Below, in pieces: positions 1 through 12,500 of a stretch of DNA of 64,000 bases. A program made the position numbers and the translations under genes. Each line of letters opens with the position of its first letter. Position 1 is the stretch's first letter. Under the pieces are notes generated by a model, which was not told where the DNA came from, searched no databases, and saw only the letters and a list, made by a program, of their open reading frames with translations. This stretch comes from Limnomonas spitsbergensis (lineage: Eukaryota > Chlorophyta > Chlorophyceae > Chlamydomonadales), in the NCBI GenBank assembly GCA_037349105.1, contig JAYJMM010000119.1, positions 6,893,001 to 6,957,000 of the forward strand, written 5' to 3'.

Positions 1-1010
1 CCACACTTTGCATCCGTGTCCCCCCGCCCACACTTTTCATCCGTGTCCCCCCGCCCACACTTTGCATCCGTGTCCCCCTGTCCACACTTTGCATCCGTGT
101 CCCCCCGCCCACACTTTTCATCCGTGTCCCCCCGCCCACACTTTGCATCCGTGTCCCCATGCCCACACTTTGCATCCGTGTCCCCCTGCCCACACTTTGC
201 ATCCGTGTCCCCCCGCCCACACTGTGCATCCGTGTCCCCCCGCCCACACTTTGCATCCGTGTCCCCCCGCCCACACTGTGCATCCGTGTCCCCCCGCCCA
301 CACTTTGCATCCGTGTCCCCCCGCCCACACTGTGCATCCGTGTCCCCCCGCCCACACTTTGCATCCGTGTCCCCCCGCCCACACTGTGCATCCGTGTCCC
401 CCCGCCCACACTTTGCATCCGTGTCCCCCTGCCCACACTTTGCATCCGTGTTCCCCTGCCCACACTTTGCATCCGTGTCCCCCCGCCCACACTTTGCATC
501 CGTGTCCCCTCGCCCACACTTTGCATCCGTGTCCCCCTGCCCACACTTTGCATCCGTGTCCCCCCGCCCACACTTTGCATCCGTGTCCCCCCGCCCACAC
601 TTTGCATCCGTGTCCCCCCGCCCACACTTTGCATCCGTGTCCCCCTGTCCACACTTTGCATCCGTGTCCCCCCGCCCACACTTTGCATCCGTGTCCCCCC
701 GCCCACACTTTGCATCCGTGTCCCCCTGCCCACACTTTGCATCAGTGTCCCCCCGCCCACACTTTGCATCCGTGTCCCCCCGCCCACACTTTGCATCCGT
801 GTTCCCCTGCCCAAACTTTGCATCCGTGTCCCCCTGCCCACACTTTGCATCCGTGTTCCCCCGCCCACACTTTGCATCCGTGTCCCCCTGCCCACACTTT
901 GCATCCGTGTCCCCCCGCCCACACTTTGCATCCGTGTTTCCCCGCCCACACTTTTCATCAGTGTCCCCCCGCCCACACCTTTCATCCCTGTCCCCCTGCC
1001 CACACTCTTC
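1..1010. repeat. 27-bp minisatellite, about 37 copies
   Basis: The unit is CCCACACTTTGCATCCGTGT followed by CCCCCCG, with scattered single-base changes such as TTT to TGT and CCG to CTG. The period is divisible by three and the unit lacks stops, so long open frames appear on both strands; they are artefacts. The array runs up to the acceptor of the kinase exon at 1015, so on the plus strand it forms the end of an intron and supplies a pyrimidine-rich tract. It continues beyond the left edge of the window. Confidence 0.95.
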
Positions 1011-1014
1011 ATAG

Positions 1015-2291
1015 AGACTGTCTACAGAGCACCTGAAGCATTACATGGTCCAGCCACTCCGGCCAGTGACATCTGGAGCTTCGGAGTCGTTTTATACGAG
1101 ATGTATGTGGGCCAGGTAAGTGGAGTGACGCGTGGATAATAGTCATAGTGCCAATGGGCCAGGGGTATAGGAACAGGTGCGCTATCTGGAGCTTTGGAGT
1201 CGTTTACACGAGATGTATGTGGGAATATGGGCCACGTAAGTGGAGGGACTCATAGATAGTGCCAGTGGGCCTGGGGTAGAGGAGCAGGTGCGCTATCTGG
1301 GGCTCAAAAAGAGGCCTTGAGTCTTAAACCCTTGAGCCCTAAACCCTTGAGCCTGGCAGCAGAAAGATGAACTGTCATTTAAGAACAGGTTACCCTCCCC
1401 CCAACAGTGGTTCAACCAAGCGGGGTTGAAATGTGTTTTTCCACCCTTCAACCAAACAGCATTCAGCGACGCCGCTGCTTGTCACCTGGTTTGTATGTGC
1501 CATGCGTGTGCTGTCATCACTCTTTATCACACTCATTGTCGTCACTCTATTCAACACTCTGTGTCCTGCAGGTGCCCACCCTGACCAACCCAGCGGGCCA
1601 GCAGCCAGCAGGGATGGGTGGTGGACCTATGGAGCTAACCTGGCCTGACAGCGTCCCTCCGTTGCTGCGGAAGATTGTGGCGGCATGTACCCACCAAGAT
1701 GCCTTGAAGCGGCCCTCAGCTGTGATGGCCGGCAAGGTGAATAAATGAAATGAAGAGAATTAAATAAATTAATTAAACCTCTTGAGGGCCATGCCGAATT
1801 ATGGACACATATGTATGGCTCTTATCTTGAATGCTATAATTTTTTGCTTGGCGTTGTGATAACAGCACGCAGATGTGTCCTTGGCCCTGATGTGCAAGCC
1901 CTGTTTCCCATAATGTGTGTGCCAGACAGGGTTCCCAAGGGGTGGACAGTTTTGGTCTGTCTTTCTTGAACTTGAAGAGGTGGGAAATACAAATAGTGTC
2001 AGGAAGATGTCTTGACAAGGAAAAAGCTGTACTGAGTATGTCATCGGCTATTTTGAAGACTCCATGAAGACCCTAAACCCTAAACCCTTGCACACGCCAG
2101 GTCATCGGCTTTATTGAAGACTCTATGAAAACCCTAAACCCGAAACTCTTGCACACGCCAGGTCATCGGCTATATTGAGGACTCCATGAAAATCGTAAAC
2201 CCTAAACCCTTGCACACGCCAGGTCATCGGCTATATTGAAGACTCCATGAAGTCCAAGCGCCCAGGCAGCCTGGTGAGCCATCGCCTCTAG
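1015..2291 (+). CDS. protein kinase, 3' end of gene (5' part outside window)
   Basis: I see three exons: 1015-1115, 1572-1736 and 2223-2291. The first opens inside the kinase C-lobe with TVYRAPEAL (activation-segment APE motif, subdomain VIII), then SDIWSFGVVLYEM (subdomain IX, the Asp-x-Trp-Ser-x-Gly signature). The second ends LLRKIVAACTHQDALKRPSA, which is subdomain XI with its conserved Arg. The third gives VIGYIEDSMKSK and a short tail to TAG. Donors are GTAAGT and GTGAAT, acceptors TAG, CAG and CAG, and every join after the first acceptor is phase 0. The N-lobe and catalytic loop lie left of the window, so the kinase family and substrate cannot be named. The last exon is preceded by three degenerate copies of its own start, so the choice of the final copy rests on its longer open frame. 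Confidence 0.75.
2040..2252 (+). repeat. 61-bp tandem copies of a splice acceptor plus exon start
   Basis: GTCATCGGCTATATTGAAGA begins at 2040, 2101, 2162 and 2223, an exact 61-bp spacing. Each copy holds about 30 bases of exon followed by CCCTAAACCC telomere-like sequence and CTTGCACACGCCAG, which is the acceptor of the next copy. Only the last copy is followed by an open coding tail. Confidence 0.9.
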
Positions 2292-3079
2292 GCCAGCGCG
2301 TTGCCAAGCATGGTGAAGCCTTATCAGCTGTCATTCGCATCAGGATGGCAGGACGTGGCCTCGCGTCACGGAGCTGCGCTAATCCCTTCACTCTCAGGCT
2401 CCAAGGAGGCCAAAGCTGCATGCGCCGATCCATCACTCTCAAGCCCCAAGGAGGGCGGAGCTTTTTCTTTCAAGATCAGGCCTGATCTGGAGCAGCGGGC
2501 CACGTGACTGTTTGGCTCCCTTGAACCCACGTTGGAGACCAATAAAATGGAACGCTATTTATTCCAGATTATTTCTTCAGGTACATACAGTTATATGTCA
2601 TATGACCTACGGCCTGGTGCAGGCCGGGTGCAAGCAATGTTGTTGCTTGTGCAACCGGAGGTAGGCCGATCAAGAGTGGTCTGCCCCCTCGGCCCCCCGA
2701 TGTGGCATATCCCAGCTGCCCACAAACGGGGGTCTCGTGTGCACAGCAATGGACACCAAACAGTCAGGGATGAAACCAGCGGCCAGCGGCTGGTTTCCAG
2801 GCAAGTGCTGTAGCCCTGGCGCCTCCTGTTAGAGCTTTGAAGAAATCCAAAGTCGACTTTTTGAGAGGCAAGGGTTGAGAGGCAGGGAGCTCATGAAGGT
2901 TGCATTCCCGGTCGTGTTACCGGTAGGTTACTTTACCGGTCATGTAATCGGTAATGTAACGTTCGACCTTACTATATTTTTCTTGAACCTTGATGCTGAT
3001 CCTGCTGCATCAGAACAAGCAAGTCCTTGCAGGCAGCAGTGGCTGACAAAGCAGGTGCTGGAGGCACCTTGTCCACTAC
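2292..3079. other. 3' flank of the kinase gene, no gene seen
   Basis: The 3' untranslated region presumably lies at the start of this stretch. Around 2600-2850 are GGCCAGCGGCTGG-type fragments that resemble the core of the MITE at 3080. I see no convincing coding sequence. Confidence 0.4.
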
Positions 3080-3272
3080 CAGTTTTTTTCCTTTCTGGTT
3101 ACACGTTTAACTTCCGACGGCCGCCCGGCGGCTGCCAAAGGCCCCATTGGGACCAAATCTGGACCGCCCTGCAATTGGTGACCAAAGCAGCAAAGCTGGC
3201 CACGAATGGGGTCTCAGGCCAGCGGCCGGAGTGTAACTGACATGTAGCTGAGTCGGGAAGAAAGGAACACTG
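3080..3272 (-). mobile_element. MITE-like element, hAT-type termini (family 1)
   Basis: The element is 193 bp. Its left end reads CAGTTTTTTTCCTTTCTGG and its right end GGGAAGAAAGGAACACTG, which are rough inverted complements. The core shares CAGCTACATGTCAG, GGTCCAAATTTGGTCCCAAT-like and GGGCGGCC blocks with copies at 19705, 22707 and 51217 in the other orientation. It has no coding capacity. CA-G-TG ends suggest hAT ancestry, which is an inference. Confidence 0.6.
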
Positions 3273-4080
3273 TTCTCCAATGTCCTATGCCTGTGCCCAA
3301 AAGCTTGTGTCGTAGTGCGTGCCTATCATTCCTTGCACAAGGTGATATGCACAGTACGTTTTATTTTTGGACAGGCTATTGGTCGGATGCTTAGTCATCA
3401 ACAACAGCACAGCAGCAACCGAAATGCCGACTGCGTCATGTGCCTTGGCTTGTTTTTACACAGTGTGAGGCCTGCCACCCAACCCTAGAAAACCTGAGAC
3501 GCAAACACAAAAAGAGAGCCCGGGTGCGCATGTGGGCATCTGAGAAAAGGCGAGCAGGAACAGGAAAGGCACACGTAAAATGGTGGTGGGCCTGGGTAAG
3601 GTTTAAGAGAAATGTGTCAGTCTTCTCCCGCATGTCATGTGCCTTTGCTGCTGTGTATACGCAGAAAGTTCAAAGTGTGGACGTAGCCTTGGAGGGTATG
3701 AATCCGCGGCATGGACAACGCGTGATGGTCACGTTGGTGGGTCCAAGGAGGCATCATGAGTATGATATGGATGATGCTGACTAGGACAATATGCGCTGAC
3801 TAGGATACTATGTGCTGACTATGATACTAGGCGCTGACAAGGATACTAGGATACCATCGATTTGGATGGCATGCCGGTGCTGCCCTCTAACTAGGACAGG
3901 AGGAATCAAGAAACATACGTCACTGATTGTCTCCTATCTGTCTGTTACTTTCAGGAATTGTGAACCAAGCATGTGTGTACAGCTGAAGCTTTGTATCTTC
4001 TTACACACTGTGTCCTCCCATTGATTAAGTATTGGTTCACGACAAGGTTCCAAGGGATGTAATGAATGGGGTGTATGTGA
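3273..4080. other. intergenic; one dispersed repeat and short tandem repeats
   Basis: 3440-3610 is homologous to 41585-41745 inside the HISN4 gene: both share CCTGAGAC/TGCAAACACAAAAA, AGCCCGGGT, a CTGAGAAAA block and GGAAAGGCACAC, so it is a dispersed repeat. 3781-3850 is a run of degenerate GCTGACTAGGATACTA units. I see no convincing gene. Confidence 0.5.
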
Positions 4081-4084
4081 ATTC

Positions 4085-4250
4085 CTATCAGGATCACAGA
4101 TGGAAATGGAGTTCCTTTTGATCCAGTTGGAAACGGAGTTTCTTTTGTCCAGTTGGATCCAGTTTGAAACGGAGTTTTTGTTCCTCCATTTGGAAATGGT
4201 GTTTTTGATCCAGTTGGATCCAGTCGGAAATGGATATTATTTTGATCCAT
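4085..4250. repeat. degenerate tandem repeat, GATCCAGTTGGAAA type
   Basis: Four or five imperfect units combine TTTGATCCAGTTG with GAAATGGAGTTT. Spacing is irregular, about 35-45 bp. It has no coding sense. Confidence 0.6.
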
Positions 4251-5229
4251 AAGCCGTCAGGTTACGTCAAGTGTTACCGCAAGTATTCTGTCCTTCTCGG
4301 CTTATCGCCTGCTGTTACCTATCCTCACAGTCTCCTAATCTCGTGTACATATCAAGAACCAGCGGGTTTCTTTCCTCCCCCTCACTTGCCTGCTACATCG
4401 TGTTGATAGCGTTTGTCAGCACCAGTTACTCGCGATGCATGGGTTCTCTTTTCATCCGACTAGGGCGCAAAGAGAAGCCTTGAGCCTCCCCCTTCCTTTG
4501 TGTGGATTCCTTGCCAGTTTATGTGCCTTCTTTGTGGAATGCCCTGCCCTAGCTGGCATAAGCCAGTATCAAGGCCCAATTGCGGGCTGTCAAATACCCA
4601 ATGTGGCAATGGGCTTTGTATCCCAATGGGCCACCTGATCTGTAGCCGGGACATTTTTAAGGGCCATACCAAACGGCAACTATTTTTAAAGGCATGTTTC
4701 GCCCGGCCTAGCCCGATTCGAACTTTGAATTCAAATCATGACCATTGATGATTATGCACGTATGCCATGTCAGAGGCTTGCATGCGGCACCTTCAATTGG
4801 GCGCTTGATGGCTTGTGAAGAAAATCGAGGCGTAGGAAGATGACCTGACCTTTGCCGCGAGCGGCAGGTTGTGACGATAGTGTGAACAAGGTGGGGTAGC
4901 AAGTCAAGCTTGAAAAGTGTGGAGACCTGTCAGCTCTTCTGGACTCCGCATTTGTTTCATCCGCAAGTCTGTGACTATGTGGTGACATGACGTGCCCTGA
5001 TGTATATTTGAGACTTGCGCATTCAAATTTGTACATTTGCACATACCGTATTCTTGTCTGAGGTTTTAGGACTGGTGGTCTTTGTGATTCTTGTTATCAC
5101 AATTCTTGTTATAGGGTACTGCGGGATTTCTTTGAAGCTGTCAGGGGACTTTCTTGCAACCTTCGGTAAAACTTGTCAAACCTCAGTTCCATTTCGAATG
5201 AATGTCCTGCCTCTAAAATTCAATCGGGT
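4251..5229. other. left flank of the retroelement, no gene seen
   Basis: Mixed-composition DNA with no recognisable gene or repeat. It abuts the retroelement end with the sequence AATCGGGT. Confidence 0.4.
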
Positions 5230-5857
5230 CTGTCACGGTATATTACGGTATACGTGCCAAAACCGTTTAGGCCGCAGTTTGCGACCTCGGAGGCTTCGCA
5301 GCTTCCCTGCGGATCCTCCTTATTTGAATAGGAACCTAGAAACCCGCTTACGCCAGGGGTTTAGCTGTCCCGTACTTTGAATTGGGCCTGCCGGGTCCCT
5401 GTATCCCGGCAATTGCCTAAACTAGTTACTTCGTCCCTTTCAAAAGGACAGACCTCTTATGTAACAAGCTCCGGCCGGCATCCAATGCATGAGGCCTGAG
5501 GTGTTCATAACGTCAGTACCTATATCAAGTCAAGACAAGCTCAACCTCCGCTGAGACAGCAGCAGAACAAGACCTCAGTTGAGGAACGAGATCCCTGCAG
5601 AACAGTAGTTCGCAGTCTACGATCCCGTACCCCTCACCGCGTGTGACGCGGTAAGTGCACCTGATATTGCCCAGCTGGATCGACCATACAGCCAGAAAGC
5701 CGGTGCCTCCCAAAGATATTGCCTGACATTCAAATACAAGTTTAGAAGCTTAACTCGTTGAGCACCCGCAGCCAGTGAGTAGTCACGAAGTCTGCCCGTA
5801 GGCGCCCATCACTGTCGTGAGGGAGAAGTCCGCCACGGACCTGAAGCGCACATCTCG
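5230..5857 (+). repeat. retroelement terminal repeat A1
   Basis: This 628-bp repeat begins CTGTCACGGTATATTACGG and ends GAAGCGCACATCTCG. It matches 15019-15646 over its full length as far as I compared. It contains a small open frame on the minus strand that recurs unchanged in A2. Confidence 0.9.
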
Positions 5858-5880
5858 TGTCCTTTTGAAAGGGACGAAGT
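5428..5880. repeat. 23-bp perfect inverted repeat across the A1 boundary
   Basis: ACTTCGTCCCTTTCAAAAGG plus ACA at 5428-5450 lies inside A1. Its exact reverse complement at 5858-5880 starts on the first base after A1. The arms are 407 bp apart. A2 carries only the inner arm, because B2 follows it instead of the internal region. The position suggests a role in RNA folding or priming; that is inference. Confidence 0.85.
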
Positions 5881-6556
5881 GGATCTAGCCTGATCAGCCT
5901 GATTCGCCAGTTCCTGCTGAAGGTGTTTGTGCTTTAAAAATTTGAATTCTGCTTGTCAGCAATTGACCTTGGAAAGGTGCTTGAACTGCAATTTGGCTGA
6001 GGTAATCTCCAGAGAGAGATTGCCAAGTAAAACCCTGTGAATCACTGCGTGTGGCAGCTCAGTGCCAGGCCCAGAGAGGCTTGAAGATTTGGCTGTGGAC
6101 TTATACACCCAGCAAATACTGCCTGTGTGATTGAAGATTGAGATCAGGTGGATCCAATCTGTCATCATGGACAGAAGTGAACTTATGGATTGAAGATCCA
6201 AGTTTGAAATTTTTTGGTGGACCAGAGCATCCCCGCAGGACCACAGAGCTGAGCGGACACCACGCAAGAAGCTACATCCACGCAGGGCGTGTGACACCTA
6301 GAAGCCACCCAGCCAGAAAGAGGTGGGAAGTGCTGAAGGCGACGGAGGATTCCGCCAGATTCTGATTATTAGCAAGAAAAAGCAGGAAGGCAGAGACCTG
6401 TCCTGTTTTTTGCCGTACCTGTCAACTTGACCTGACTTGCAAGTCCTCACCAGGCTGCAGTAGGTGCAAGAGGCAGAAGCCTGAGCGTTAGCAGATCCTG
6501 TTTTGGTGTTGCCAGCACATTGCAGGATCGTGTGGATCGTATAATTGCCTGTAGGA

Positions 6557-9500
6557 ATGGCAGAGTGTAACCTGCATCCTGATAGGCACCAGCACCCCGA
6601 CGCCCAGCGCCGCAGCGGGCGAGTGTGGGGGCTGGAGCCAGGTGCAGACCTGATAGAGGTGGCTGATTCGCTGATTGCAGAGGAAGCCCTGCGGATGGCG
6701 GAGAAACTGGCAAGGCCAGTGGATCCGGCCGCACGGGCCTGCAAGGTGACAGGACCTGACCACTTCCTGCCCGGAGCGGCAGGAATGCTGGACGGTGGCG
6801 CTGTGTGTGTGATAAGGACAGGCATTGGGCGAGGAGGCCCACTGCCTGCTGATTCCAGTAGCAGCCTGGAATTTGAGCAGGGTCCGGCGCAGGCGGGAAC
6901 CCCGGATCTGATCTTGGATCAGGTGGCTGAGGTGTCCCAGAGCAGCAGCATACGACGCGACAGCGAACCAGGTGCCGCGCCGCAACGGATTCCGTCCAAG
7001 GGGACGAGGGTTGCGCAGCGAGTATTGGTAGAACCCTGCCAGCCGGAACACAGTTCAGAGAGCGCTGCAGACCCAGAGGGGCTAGCAGGCCATGACAAAT
7101 TACAGCCAGGTGGAAAGGACATGGGAAGCAGGCAAGTGCCTGCAGTAGTCAAGCGCAAAGGGGCAGGTGCCCAGCCAGCGGTGACCAGGCAGACTTGGCA
7201 GGACAGCGAACTAGATGCCGCGCCGCAACGGATTCCGTCCAAGGGGACGAGGGTTGCGCAGCGAGTATTGGTAGAGCCCTGCCAGCCGGAACACAGTTCA
7301 GAGAGCGCTGCAGACCCAGAGGGGCTAGCAGGCCTTGACAAATTACAGCCAGGTGGAATGGACATGGGAAGCAGGCAAGTACCTGCAGTGGTCAAGCGCG
7401 AGGGGGCAAGTGCCCAGCCAGCGGTGACCAGGCAGACTTGGCAGGACAGTGCAGAGCCGCTGGCAGCATTTAAAAAATCAGCGGTGCCGGTGGGAAAGCC
7501 TTGGGCTGACCTGATATCCGAGGAGGAACTTTCAGACCCAATTCAGGAGGAAAGGGGGCAGCGACCCAAGACAGGACTGGACTCAGAGCAGCAGATGGCG
7601 CTTGAGGGAGAAGCGATGCGTATTTCCCGCGGGCTAGCAGGGATCGAGGATCCCGCAGATTTGGGGTGCAGAGTGCCCAGTGCAGATCAAGCTTGGCCCA
7701 AGAGCGTTGGGCAGGCTGATGGCACTGTGGGCGCTGGAGTGTCGCACAAAGGGATTGGCCGAGGTGGGCCAGTGCCCCATTCAACCCTGGAAATTCCAAG
7801 GCAAGGCCTGGAATATGCGCAGTGGTTGAGACAGGGAGGAAGAACCCCTGAGCTGACTTTAGACTCGGCCGCTGAGGTGTCGCAGACCAGTGGCGCAGAT
7901 CGGGACAGTGGACCAGAAGGCGCACCGCAGCAGGACCTGCCCAGTGGGGCAGGGGCTGCGCGACGAGTCATGAACGAGCCCGATCACGGTGATCAAAGGG
8001 CAGGCGCCTCTGCCGCCCCAGAGAGGGCAGCGGAGTGCGAGGGAGCCAGAGACCTAGGCAGTGGGCCAGAATACGCGACGCAGAAGAGGCTGCTGAGAGT
8101 GGCAAGTGCTGCGCAGTGCGTTAAAAAAGAGAACGGTACGATGCCCCGTGGTGGAGGTCAGGTGATCAGGAAACCTGCAGATCTGCAGGCCGTGGGTAGA
8201 GCAAAAGACGCCACTGCGAAATGGCCCCCAGTAAAAAGGAAGGGGGATCTGGCTCAGCCAATAGGGTGGAACATGCTAGGACAGTGGATCGCTGGAGTGT
8301 GGAAAGTTGCGTGTGACGCAGTAATCACCTTAACAGAAGAATTCCCTGCGTTGCAAGGAGAGCAGGATCTGTACTGGACAGAAGTCCATGGGGATGACCA
8401 GAATGATCCGGAACAGGTGAGGTTAAGGAGCCTTGCTGTGCGTCAGCAGTGCACACCCTTGGAGGCAGTGACCCGGCATGTGAAGCAGCCAGGAGGTCAG
8501 GTAACCCCCAGCGGCTGGTCCATGTTTGATATCCTCAGCAGTGACAGTGAGCCAAGCCCCAGGGACCTACAGCAGGCCTGGGGGAGGGCCTTTTCACCCA
8601 GGCGGGATAGCCCGGTAGCTAGCGAGCAGCTGCACCTGATCAGCTGTTTCCAGGCAGGAAGTGCCTGGCCACCAAGGCAGGATAGCCCGGTAGCTAGCGA
8701 GCAGCTGCACCTGATCAGCAGTGATCTGACAGGAAGGGCTGAGCACAGGCCTGGCCCGCGCAGGGCAAGCGAGGCTGAGGATTATGCGAGGTTTGGGGTC
8801 GTCCCAGAGCAGGATAAACAGGATCAGGAGGATCAAACTGTGGTGGCCGGTGGCTGCGAGCCAGGCCAACTGCAGGTGCAGGCGCCGCAGCTGTGCTTGC
8901 AGAAGGAGGCAGGTCCTGTGACACCTGTGGTGGCTGGTGGCTGCGAGCCAGGCCAACTGCAGGTGCAGGCGCCGCAGCTGTGCTTGCACAGGGAGGCAGG
9001 TCCTGTGACACCTGTGGTGGCTGGTGGCTGCGAGCCAGGCCAACTGCAGGTGCAGGCGCCGCAGCTGTGCTTGCACAGGGAGGCAGGTCCTGTGACACCT
9101 GTGGTGGCTGGTGGCTGCAAGCCAGGCCAACTGCAGGTGCAGGCGCCGCAGCTGTGCTTGCACAGGGAGGCAGGTCCTGTGACACCTGTGGTGGCTGGTG
9201 GCTGCGAGCCAGGCCAACTGCAGGTGCAGGCGCCACGGCTGTGCTTGCAGAGGCAGGCAGGTCCTGTGACACCTGTGGTGGCTGGTGGCTGCGAGCCAGG
9301 CCAACTGCAGGTGCAGGCGCCGCAGCTGTGCTTGCACAGGGAGGCAGGTCCTGTGATACCTGTGGTGGCTGGTGGCTGCGAGCCAGGCCAACTGCAGGTG
9401 CAGGCGCCACAGCTGTGCTTGCAGAGGCAGGCAGGTCCTGTGACACCTGTGGTGGCTGGTGGCTGCGAGCCAGGCCAACTGCAGGTGCAGGCGACGCGGC

Positions 9501-12500
9501 TGTGCTTGCTGAGGCAGGCAGGTACTGTGACACCTGTGGTGGCCGGTGGCTGCGAGCCAGGCCAACTGCAGGTGCAGGCGCCGCAGCTGTGCTTGCAGAG
9601 GCAGGCAGGTTCTGTGACACCTGTGGTGGCTGGTGGCTGCGAGCCGGGCCAACTGCAGGTGCAGGCGACGCGCCATTGCTTGCAGAGGGAGGCAGGTACT
9701 GTAACACCTGTGGTGGCCGGTGGCTGCAAGCCAGGCCAACTGCAGGTGCAGGCGCCGCAGCTGTGCTTGCAGAGGGAGGCAGCTCCTGTGACACCTGTGG
9801 TGGCCGGTGGCTGCGAGCCGAGCCACCTGCATTTGTGGGAGCAGAAGCTGAACCAGCAGGTGGCTGAGGAACCAGCTGGATCAAGTGAGGTTGAGGACCA
9901 CGTGCACAGGCATGCGCCGGTGCCGGTGCAGATGCAGATGCACCAGCCAGAAGAGGATGGGCCTGTCACACCACCAGTGGCGGCAGCTCCAGGAGGGGTC
10001 CAGGTGCCAATATCAGAACCAGGGGCGGCCCAGCAGGCCAACAAACAGCTGGGGGCGGCAGAGAATCATGAGGGGTCAGAGGAGCAGGGAATCTCCATAC
10101 CCATGCTGAGGGAAAAGGTTAACTGGTACCGGCAGAAGCTCAAAGGAGTGGCCAGGCAGCTGTGGGTGGCCAGGCAGCCAATTTTGGCCTGGAAGATGAG
10201 GATGACCAGGCAGCTGAGGATGATGAAGCATCGCTTGGAACATGCCAAACAGAACCTACAGGCGCTGCTGCCAACAAGCGAGGAGCAGGAAGAGCAGCAG
10301 CTGCAGCAGACAGCCATGGTTGCATGGCACGTGGCACTACCCGGGGGGCACAGGGCTGAGCAGGCCAGCCATGAGGCGAAAGAAGAGGCACAACCGCCGC
10401 AGCACCAGGGGTGCGTGCCCAGATTTCCCAGGCAGGAGGGCTTCCACTCAGCAGAGCAGTTTGGGCCAGTGGGTCAAGCCAGCCCTAGCCTGAGTCTCGG
10501 CCCAGACGGCTGCAGCAGGTCCAGCCAGGCAGTGGCAGGCAGGGCAGCTGACAGTGACGTGGAAGCAGCTAGGAGCAGCAGGTCTCCGGTGCCAGCACCC
10601 GTGGACGACAGCAGCAGCAGGAATGTGTGCCTGGTAGCAATCCATGCTGCGGTGCCTGCAGATGTGGAGCTGGCCAGGCTCTGGGAGGTCAGTGTGGCCA
10701 GGCGCGGACCTGCAGAGGTCAAGCGCGAGGGGGCAGGAGCCAAACCAGCGATGGCCGGGCAGGTTTTGCAGGAGAGCGATGAACCGCGGATCCAGAGCAA
10801 AAGGGTGGCTGTGCCGGTGGGAAAGCCGTGGGCTGACCTGATGAGGGAAGAAGAGCTGTCAGATCCCATTCCAGAGGCGCAAGTGCAAAAGGGGCCGCAG
10901 CCGAGGGCAGGGCTGCATTCGAGGAGGCAGCTGAGGCCGCGCCGCACTCCAGTCAGGAGGGTGGTAGGGTCCGCGGTGTATGGAACACCCCTGTCCAGGT
11001 TTCCCCCCAGCGTGGGCAGGCCTGTGCAGAGATCCAAGGAGGGATTTAGCGGCCAAGTGAAGAGAGGCGGCAGCCAAGGGGGCGGCCTGTATGGATTTTC
11101 CAATAATCCAGCATGGGAACAGGAGGAAGGCCCCAGAGAGTCAGAGCACTCATGGGCGGTGAAGGTGGCAGATCTACAGGAGCTGATTAAGGAGGATCTG
11201 CAGCCGATCGGCTGGAGGGGGATTCTGCGGTGGGTGGCGAACCTGTGGAAGCAAGTTTGCTCCAGGTGTTTCTCCCACTTCAGCGATCAGGTGAATGCGA
11301 TTGAGGAATTCAGGGCCCATCATCTGAGGGAGTGGGCAACGAAGGCCATGATGGGGATTCCACACACGGGGCAGGACAGGGCGACGCTGTTGGCCGCCCT
11401 TGGACAGGCGTCCAAGGGAGGAGCAGGACGCGAGGCAGCCCTGGCCGTTAAGGCCTTCGCAGATGAGTGGGGCAATGGGGTGAAAGGAGATCAGGAGGAG
11501 CCTGGATCTGAACCCGAGGATCAAGAGTGGGAAGGTTATGAAACAGCTGTGCAGCAACCAGAGGAGCTCAGGGAGGTCCAAAGGTGGCAGCAGCAGGCAA
11601 GGGCCGCGCCCACCCCAGGGTCCAGAAAGGCCAGTGAGGAGGTGCTGTCAGATTCCTGGGTCAGGAATTACACAGGAGGGACACAGCCAAGCTGGCAGAG
11701 CCAGGAGCCGCCCAGGGGGCAGGCAGACGGAAAGAAACAGCCAAGCTGGCAGAGCCAGGAGCCGCCCAGGGGGCAGGCATACGGCAGGGAACAGCCAAGC
11801 TGGCAGAGCCAGGAGCCGCCCAGGGGGCAGGCATACGGCAGGGAACAGCCAAGCTGGCAGAGCCAGGAGCCGCCCAGGGGGCAGGCAGACGGCAGGGAAC
11901 AGCCAAGCTGGCAGAGCCAGGAGCCGCCCAGGGGGCAGGCAGACGGCAGGGAACAGCCAAGCTGGCAGAGCCAGGAGCCGCCCAGGGGGCAGGCAGACGG
12001 AAAGAACCAGCCAAGCTGGCAGAGCCAGGAGCCGCTCAGGGGGCAGGCATACGGCAGGGAACAGCCAAGCTGGCAGAGCCAGGAGCCGCCCAGGGGGCAG
12101 GCAGACGGCAGGGAACAGCCAAGCTGGCAGAGCCAGGAGCCGCCCAGGGGGCAAGCATACGGCAGGGAACAGCCAAGCTGGCAGAGCCAGGAGCCGCCCA
12201 GGGGGCAGGCAGACGGAAAGAACCAGCCAAGCTGGCAGAGCCAGGAGCTGCCCAGGGGGCAGGCATACGGCAGGGAACAGCCAAGCTGGCAGAGCCAGGA
12301 GCCGCCCAGGGGGCAGGCAGACGGAAAGAACCAGCCAAGCTGGCAGAGCCAGGAGCCGCCCAGGGGGCAAGCATACGGCAGGGAACAGCCAAGCTGGCAG
12401 AGCCAGGAGCCGCCCAGGGGGCAGGCAGACGGAAAGAACCAGCCAAGCTGGCAGAGCCAGGAGCCGCCCAGGGGGCAGGCAGACGGAAAGAACCAGCCAA

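Noticed and set aside
8..1139. Long open frames in the first kilobase on both strands
   Set aside because: They result from a stop-free 27-bp repeat; only the last 101 bases before 1115 are coding, as a kinase exon.
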